Shown here: positions 59,350 through 64,000 of the stretch, one piece after another
How the letters are laid out: each line of letters starts with the position of its first letter
Position numbering within the stretch: the first letter of the stretch is position 1
Assembly: GCA_028293285.1 (NCBI GenBank)
Contig: JAQGPC010000279.1
Span: forward strand, 23,200 to 87,199
From: Pedosphaera sp.
GTDB taxonomy: Bacteria > Verrucomicrobiota > Verrucomicrobiia > Limisphaerales > Pedosphaeraceae
Direction of reading: 5' to 3'
DNA: 64,000 nucleotides
Notes under the pieces: generated by a model
Databases searched by the model: none
What the model was told of the DNA's origin: nothing
Seen by the model: only the letters and a program-made list of their open reading frames with translations
Position numbers and translations under genes: made by a program

Positions 59350-61173
59350 TTACAGTTTGCGCAGACCGGTCGCGACGTTGGCGCGGGCCTTTTCAACGAT
59401 TTCCTTGACCTTGAAAGTCATGCCGTCGGTTTTATTGATGCCGCGAATCTTGGGATCGCCAAAGCGAGCGCGGAGCAGACCGCCGAGTTGGCCATAGCCG
59501 TAAAGACCTTCGTCATTCATTTCCACGACGAGCACATGGTTGAATCCGGCGAAGATGTTATCCAAGCCGTTCGGCAACGGATTGATATGCTTGATATGAA
59601 TGGAGGAGACGCTTTCGCCAGCGGCACGAGCGCGATCAACAGCTTCCTTGATAGGACCCTCCGTGGAACCCCAGCCGACGAGCAATACATTGCCTTCCGA
59701 GGGGCCGTAAATTTTCGGCGTTGGCAACGTGGAGGCGAGAGTCTGCAATTTCTTGCGACGCTTGGCTGTCATTTGCATATGCAACTTCGGCGAACCGGTC
59801 GGGTGACCGAGTTCATCGTGTTCCAAACCGGTGGCGATGGGATACTTGCCGCTCATGATGCGGGTGCCGGGCGCGACGTGACGCGTGACGCCATCTGCAG
59901 CCGACAAGTCATACGGCTTGTGATCAGCTACCGGACTAAGATCGGGCGAAATATCCTGACAAACTTTTTCGAGATTTGGTTCTTCAAACGCTTCGATGCG
60001 TGTGGCAATGGCCTGATCGGAAATGATAATCACCGGCACGCTGTATTTGCGGGCGATGTTCACGGCTTCAATGGCCATGTAGAAACAATCTTCAACGTTG
60101 GCCGGGGCGATTACCACGCGGGGAGAATCACCGTGACCGCCGAAGCAGGCGATATTGAGGTCGGATTGTTCGACGTTCGTCGGCATGCCGGTCGAAGGGC
60201 CGCCGCGTTGGATGTCCACAACAACGAGCGGAATTTCCGCCATGATTGCCCAGCCGAGTGCTTCGGTCTTGAGCGAAATACCAGGGCCGCTGGAACCGGT
60301 CACTGCGACGCGTCCGCCATAGCCGGCACCAATTGCCATGGAGATGGAGGCAATTTCGTCTTCGCATTGGATAAAGCTGCCGCCGTATTTAGGCAGTTCG
60401 CGGCGGAGCAATTCCATGATGTCCGACCAGGGTGTAATGGGATAACCGGCACCAAAACGGACGCCAGCGGCGATCAAACCGTAACCCATGGCTTCGTTGC
60501 CGTTCATGACGACCTGATGGCCGGTTTTCTTTTGGCTCTCAACGAACTTGAAAGTTTCAATGACATTGCCGAGCGAATGGCTATAGCCGGCATGGAAGGC
60601 AGCCAAGGCATTGTTCAAGATGCTGGGGTCCTTGCCAGTGAAACGTTCGCCAATCAGTTTTTCCAACTTGGGAACATTCAGGTCGAACATCTTCGCGACC
60701 AAACCGAGGGTATAAATGTTTTTGCCCTTGTCCTTGGCGGTGCCACCGATGGCTTCGACGGTCAATCCGGAGATGGGCACGCCGACATGATGATATTCCT
60801 TGGTCCAATCGGCATTCGGTTGGACGTGGTCAGAATCATACAGCACGATGCCACCCTTTTTGAGGGAATTGATATGACCTTCGTAGGAATGCTGATAGAA
60901 GGCGAGGAGAACATCCGCTTCATCACCAGAACTGAGCACTTCGCCGGAGCCGATGCGCACCTGGAAAATGGAGGGGCCGCCGGAGATGGTTGCCGGAATG
61001 GTCATGTGGGTCATGACTTCCTGTTCGCTACGACCGGCCAACCGGGCGAGGAAACCGCCGATGGCTTGAATACCGTCCTGGGAGTTACCCGCGATGCGGA
61101 TGACTGCCTCGGAAATGCTGGAAACCTTGGGAGAACCGCCCGAAGGCTGGGCGGTAAGAGTTGCTTCGCTCAT
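59350..61173 (-). CDS. korA: 2-oxoacid:ferredoxin oxidoreductase alpha/gamma fusion subunit
   Basis: This 607-residue subunit joins the gamma domain (about residues 20-200; GNSQDGIQAIGGFLARLAGRSEQEVMTH) to the alpha domain. The alpha domain has GYPITPWSDIMELLRRELPKYGGSFIQCEDEIASISMAIGAGYGG and VVVDIQRGGPSTGMPTNVEQSDL. Gamma-alpha fusions are normal for the two-subunit KorAB class. A small domain near the C-terminus (NVLLVGWGSTEGPIKEAVDRARA) is also typical. It pairs with korB to reduce ferredoxin from 2-oxoacids, usually in a reverse or oxygen-tolerant TCA variant. A long ORF on the opposite strand is a shadow. Confidence 0.93.
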   Translation of the reverse strand: MSEATLTAQPSGGSPKVSSISEAVIRIAGNSQDGIQAIGGFLARLAGRSEQEVMTHMTIPATISGGPSIFQVRIGSGEVLSSGDEADVLLAFYQHSYEGHINSLKKGGIVLYDSDHVQPNADWTKEYHHVGVPISGLTVEAIGGTAKDKGKNIYTLGLVAKMFDLNVPKLEKLIGERFTGKDPSILNNALAAFHAGYSHSLGNVIETFKFVESQKKTGHQVVMNGNEAMGYGLIAAGVRFGAGYPITPWSDIMELLRRELPKYGGSFIQCEDEIASISMAIGAGYGGRVAVTGSSGPGISLKTEALGWAIMAEIPLVVVDIQRGGPSTGMPTNVEQSDLNIACFGGHGDSPRVVIAPANVEDCFYMAIEAVNIARKYSVPVIIISDQAIATRIEAFEEPNLEKVCQDISPDLSPVADHKPYDLSAADGVTRHVAPGTRIMSGKYPIATGLEHDELGHPTGSPKLHMQMTAKRRKKLQTLASTLPTPKIYGPSEGNVLLVGWGSTEGPIKEAVDRARAAGESVSSIHIKHINPLPNGLDNIFAGFNHVLVVEMNDEGLYGYGQLGGLLRARFGDPKIRGINKTDGMTFKVKEIVEKARANVATGLRKL

Positions 61174-61415
61174 GAAAATATTTAATTAAATTGCTAAACT
61201 GTTAGGCAAAACCGCCGCGCCTGCTGAATCCAGCCGCGCGGCAACGTTGCAGAATTACACTATCAGGGGGGGCATTGCGGCGCAATGTTAAACTAGATGT
61301 CTAATTGGCTCATTATCAGCAGCTTATAGAAAATAGCTGTTTTTGCATTTGGCCGAATATAGGCTGAATAAGAAGGGCTAATTTTACTGCTTCCCTGTAT
61401 TAAATATTAATAAGG
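61174..61415 (-). promoter_or_regulatory. Structured leader/promoter region of the kor operon
   Basis: This gap of about 240 bases upstream of korA contains two hairpins. GCCGCGC...GCGCGGC spans 61214-61242, and CATTGC-GGC-GCAATG spans 61273-61287. No known riboswitch class matches by eye. It also carries AT-rich promoter-like sequence towards the HAD gene. No protein-coding ORF was seen. Confidence 0.35.
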
Positions 61416-62192
61416 CTATTTTTGCAGGAGATGAAATTTTAATCCTTCAGCAATGCCATGACCCTGTGGTAATTCGCTGACGAAACCATTTTGGCTGCGA
61501 ACGGCTTCTTTGACTGCGGGAATTGCATTGACGGGTGCGGCGAGGAAGCGCGCATACTGCTTTTTAAGCATCGGCAGATCGTTCAAATGGTCACCGGCGG
61601 CGAAAATGTTTTCGGCGCTGATTTGGAGGCGACGGGAGATTTCAGCAAGGGCAGTGCCTTTATTGTAAGTGCTGTGACAAAACCGGGCATAGACATCGTT
61701 GCGCACCACCTGAAGATGGGGCACCTCTTTGCAATACTCTTCCATGAAGGCATGAATGGCGTCGGCATCGCCGTTGTTGCCAGCAATCAGGCAGAAGGGA
61801 GAGTAAGCGTCTTCGTAGATGGTGGCTTTGAATTGGGATTCCACCCAACTTATCAAGCGGGGAAGGTCTTTGCGCACTTGCACGAATAATTGCTCATGGG
61901 CGCGATGGCATTCAACGTTCCATTCTTCAACGCCCACATATTGCATTTCGTGGTGGAGATGAATTTCCCGTTCCACGAGAACAAGGTAATCAGGTTTGAT
62001 CGAGACGCGAGAGCGGGCGAGTGCTTCCATGAGGCTGGACATATCGCGGCCGGTATTGATGACCCACCTGGCGCCTTGGGACTGGAGTTCGCCGATAAGT
62101 GTCTGCAAATGCGCAGGAATGGGCGGGTTCTCGAATTCGGCGAACAAGGTTCCGTCGAAGTCGGTGGATATCAATTTGATTGGTAAATTCAT
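61416..62192 (-). CDS. HAD-superfamily hydrolase (Cof/sucrose-phosphatase-like)
   Basis: This phosphatase of about 258 residues starts MNLPIKLISTDFDGTLF, with catalytic DFDGT. It has a type C2 cap like Cof phosphatases (ARWVINTGRDMSSLMEAL), the Lys in NKGTALAEISRRL and the acidic motif AGDHLNDLPML near the C-terminus. It acts on a phosphorylated small molecule; the substrate is unknown. The ATG at 62192 is chosen because the 14 residues before it in the track lack conservation and overlap the divergent TPR gene's upstream region. Confidence 0.87.
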   Translation of the reverse strand: MNLPIKLISTDFDGTLFAEFENPPIPAHLQTLIGELQSQGARWVINTGRDMSSLMEALARSRVSIKPDYLVLVEREIHLHHEMQYVGVEEWNVECHRAHEQLFVQVRKDLPRLISWVESQFKATIYEDAYSPFCLIAGNNGDADAIHAFMEEYCKEVPHLQVVRNDVYARFCHSTYNKGTALAEISRRLQISAENIFAAGDHLNDLPMLKKQYARFLAAPVNAIPAVKEAVRSQNGFVSELPQGHGIAEGLKFHLLQK

Positions 62193-62272
62193 TAGTGTTT
62201 CTGGTACGCGACCCATTACTTCTCTTGCGGCCACTAAAATGGTGCGATACCGTGACTTGTCAAAAGAATTTT

Positions 62273-62737
62273 ATGTCCGCACTCCAGGAACAATACGACG
62301 ATGCGATGTTCGACTTCAGCACGGCCGACTATGATTCGGCCATTGCGAAGCTCACGGCGGTGCTGGCGGAAGATCCGAATTATTTTGACGCCCAGCTTTC
62401 ATTGGGCATGGCTTACTATCGCAAAGGTGATTATGCCACAGCCATTGCTGAAGGTCATAAGGCCGAAAAGCTTAAACCAAGTGAGCAATTGGTGCATACC
62501 AATCTGTCGCTATTTTACATGAAGGCCGGCGATAAGAAGACGGCGGAGCATCACGGCTTGCAGGCGCGCATTGCGTCGTGGAAAGGCAACATGGCCGCGC
62601 CCGGGGCAAAGCCGGAAGGTGATCCAGAATTGGAAATAGCCAAACCGAAAGCGCCGCCGGTGAAGGTGGGTGAGAAATTTCCCGATATGCCGTGGAAGAA
62701 GAACAAACCGATTAGCGGTGGCGGAGAAGCACATTGA
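62273..62737 (+). CDS. TPR-repeat protein
   Basis: This protein of about 154 residues has two to three TPR units (ALQEQYDDAMFDFSTADYDSAIAKLTAVLAEDPNYFDAQLSLGMAYYRKGDYATAIAEGHKAEKLKPSEQLVHTNLSLFYMKAGDKKTAEHHG). A Pro-rich C-terminal tail ends KKNKPISGGGEAH. There is no signal peptide, so it is probably cytosolic. The ATG at 62273 (MSALQEQYDD) is used; the track's earlier start overlaps the HAD gene region. It may pair with the coiled-coil gene that follows after 40 bases. Confidence 0.8.
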   Translation: MSALQEQYDDAMFDFSTADYDSAIAKLTAVLAEDPNYFDAQLSLGMAYYRKGDYATAIAEGHKAEKLKPSEQLVHTNLSLFYMKAGDKKTAEHHGLQARIASWKGNMAAPGAKPEGDPELEIAKPKAPPVKVGEKFPDMPWKKNKPISGGGEAH

Positions 62738-62776
62738 CGGAAGCGACAACTGACAATTAGCGACCAATAATTATTT

Positions 62777-63055
62777 ATGAAATCTTCCTACGAACTTGCC
62801 ATGGAGCGTTTGAACAAAACCGCGCCAACGCCCAAGACCACCGACAAGCAGAAAAAAGAGCTGGCGGAAATCGATTCCAAATATGCCGCGAAAATTGCGG
62901 AGCGCGAGTTGTTGGTTAAGGATGAATTGAAAAAAGCCGCTGAAAAAGGGGACTATGAGACCATGGCGCAGTTGGAGAAGCAATTAGTCAGCAACCGCAA
63001 ATCGCTGGAAGCTGAGAAGGAAGAGAAAAAGGAAAAGGTTCGCCAAGGCAAATAG
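62777..63055 (+). CDS. Small charged coiled-coil protein
   Basis: This 92-residue protein is highly charged and helical, with Lys/Glu heptads (KKELAEIDSKYAAKIAERELLVKDELKKAAEKGDYETMAQLEKQL). It has no membrane segment. No known family was recognised. The basic/acidic composition suggests a structural or interaction role. It lies downstream of the TPR gene on the same strand, and both may belong to one transcript. Confidence 0.6.
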   Translation: MKSSYELAMERLNKTAPTPKTTDKQKKELAEIDSKYAAKIAERELLVKDELKKAAEKGDYETMAQLEKQLVSNRKSLEAEKEEKKEKVRQGK

Positions 63056-63089
63056 CCGGAAGGCTGATGTCTTTCAGTTCCCGCGAGTC

Positions 63090-63260
63090 TTATATACGCA
63101 GGAGCAGGCAGACAAATCCGACCAAGCCCATAAGTAAAACTCCGGCGATGATTAATCCGACGGCATTTACGCCGGTGGATTCAGAGTGGTTCTCTGGTAT
63201 CGTTACAGTCGTGACTTGCCCGTTCCCGTTCCTTGCCACTTTGTAAGTGATGGTCTTCAT
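63090..63260 (-). CDS. Small membrane protein (56 aa)
   Basis: This gene is absent from the ORF track because of its length. The ATG at 63260 opens MKTITYKVARNGNGQVTTVTIPENHSE, then a helix NAVGLIIAGVLLMGLVGFVCLLL, ending LRI at a TAA. It has an N-terminal beta-like region and a single transmembrane segment. No family was recognised. It is credible by start, helix and length but is unproven, and no clear ribosome-binding site is visible upstream. Confidence 0.45.
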   Translation of the reverse strand: MKTITYKVARNGNGQVTTVTIPENHSESTGVNAVGLIIAGVLLMGLVGFVCLLLRI

Positions 63261-63426
63261 GGCAAATCTTTCAGCATATCTTAGACCAGCCTAAGGAATG
63301 CAATGTGGGATGATGTAAGTAACCTTTATAAAGGGGTTTGCGGATTTATCGCTTAAAGCAATAAAGTGGGAAATGCGTCGAATGGGCTCAAATTGCCCAT
63401 TGTTCACGCAAGTGTTTTGCGAAGAA

Positions 63427-63987
63427 CTATGTGCCCCGGACAAGCCCGCGTTGCCAAAGGTCGAAGTGATATAATGCGACGACAACGAGGGAGTGGCGGA
63501 TTTTTCCAGTCGCAACTAATTGAGGGATGTCGGCAATAGGCACGAGACGCGTGAGTAAATCTTCGCCATGGTCCCACTCCATGGGATGCTTCAACTGGCA
63601 ATTCTGCACGAACAAGGTAAAGCAGGTATTACTCTGGATGGCCGGGTTGGGATAAATCTGCCCAATGATTTGCGGTTGCTCGCCTTCGTAGCCGGTTTCC
63701 TCGCGCAACTCACGCATGCCGGCAATGGCGGGGGAGGCATCTTTGGCGTCCATCATCCCGCCGGGAATTTCCAACTCCACCGTGTCCGAGCCGTGACGAT
63801 ACTGTTCGATCATGACCAGTTGATGGTCGGGCGTGGTGGCAATCACATTCACCCAATTGACGCTGTCGATGACGTAGAAATCGTGTTCATTGCCGGTGCG
63901 CGGAGAAATTTTATGGTCAGAGCGAATGGTGAAAATGCGGAAATTGCCAACCGGCTTCGAACTGATTTTCTCCCAAGGCTTGATCAT
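63427..63987 (-). CDS. NUDIX hydrolase (ADP-ribose pyrophosphatase-like)
   Basis: This 186-residue enzyme probably hydrolyses ADP-ribose or related nucleoside diphosphate derivatives. The Nudix region reads IPGGMMDAKDASPAIAGMRELREETGY. The REL-EE-G core is present, but there is one extra residue between the PGG and the RE, and the expected first Glu is an Asp, so the box is slightly non-standard. VELEIPGG and the QIYPNPAIQSN stretch fit ADP-ribose pyrophosphatases. The ATG at 63987 lies near the window's right edge. The upstream neighbour is outside the window. Confidence 0.9.
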   Translation of the reverse strand: MIKPWEKISSKPVGNFRIFTIRSDHKISPRTGNEHDFYVIDSVNWVNVIATTPDHQLVMIEQYRHGSDTVELEIPGGMMDAKDASPAIAGMRELREETGYEGEQPQIIGQIYPNPAIQSNTCFTLFVQNCQLKHPMEWDHGEDLLTRLVPIADIPQLVATGKIRHSLVVVALYHFDLWQRGLVRGT

Positions 63988-64000
63988 AGAAATTTTGAAT

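Noticed and set aside
58469-59497. A 342-residue plus-strand ORF opposite korB
   Set aside because: It is antisense to korB, with no domain or start signal of its own.
59488-61185. A 565-residue ORF on the plus strand opposite korA
   Set aside because: It is a shadow of korA's codon pattern. It shows no recognisable domain, and the minus-strand gene has strong family motifs.
1-64000. CRISPR arrays, prophage or transposase genes
   Set aside because: No regularly spaced direct repeats, integrase, transposase or phage structural genes were seen.

Overview
The window looks like a stretch of chromosome from a free-living, Gram-negative member of the Verrucomicrobiota, probably close to the Pedosphaera/Limisphaera group. 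This is inferred from gene content, not from a search. The main clues are a 51-codon 'small basic protein' of the kind shared by Chlamydiae and Verrucomicrobia, a PVC-style cytochrome c domain with CxxCH, a verrucomicrobial-type pilin, GspG-like tails on hypothetical proteins, and many outer-membrane, TPR and HEAT proteins. I saw no phage genes, transposase, integrase or CRISPR array. Two tRNA genes (Val-GAC and Leu-TAG) are present.

Layout. 1-7 kb: alpha/beta hydrolase, TPR protein, small basic protein, RsuA-type pseudouridine synthase, SH3 protein, FolD and two uncharacterised proteins. 7-9.6 kb: LysM/TPR lipoprotein, an anchored protein and an ABC ATPase without a permease. 10-14.6 kb: a polysaccharide export block (beta-barrel, Wzz/BY-kinase, Wza-like lipoprotein, FHA protein) converging on purH. 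16.3-17.2 kb: a pilin gene between two tRNAs. 17.2-21.5 kb: a 1406-residue secreted multidomain protein. 22.1-22.5 kb: a small gene interrupted by an amber codon. 22.8-27.1 kb: a porin, cupredoxin and hybrid sensor kinase operon. 27-33 kb: BON lipoprotein, radical SAM protein and a TRAP transporter set with TatT. 33-37 kb: amidase, Tag glycosylase, O-methyltransferase and CHRD protein. 37.5-40.8 kb: ECF sigma factor, zinc-finger anti-sigma factor and a large membrane protein. 41-47 kb: Smr, GNAT, CstA, thioredoxin-like, HEAT, NadD and RsfS. 47-58 kb: PUR-domain protein, PhoH, GST, coiled-coil proteins, Ogt, an MFS transporter, cytochrome, DNA polymerase IV, and a second ECF sigma operon. 58-64 kb: KorAB, HAD phosphatase, TPR and coiled-coil proteins, and a NUDIX hydrolase.

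The genes suggest an aerobic or facultative heterotroph that takes up organic acids and peptides (TRAP, CstA, OPA-type MFS), oxidises 2-oxoacids with ferredoxin, builds surface polysaccharide and pili, and repairs alkylated DNA (Tag, Ogt, Pol IV). The strongest candidate for a little-described system is the porin, blue-copper protein and hybrid histidine kinase operon at 22.8-27.1 kb. After it come the secreted protein with a C25-like module that seems to lack catalytic residues, and the ECF operon ending in a pseudopilin-tailed membrane protein. Palindromic repeats of several families sit in intergenic gaps, and one runs into the apparent 5' end of the pseudouridine synthase gene.
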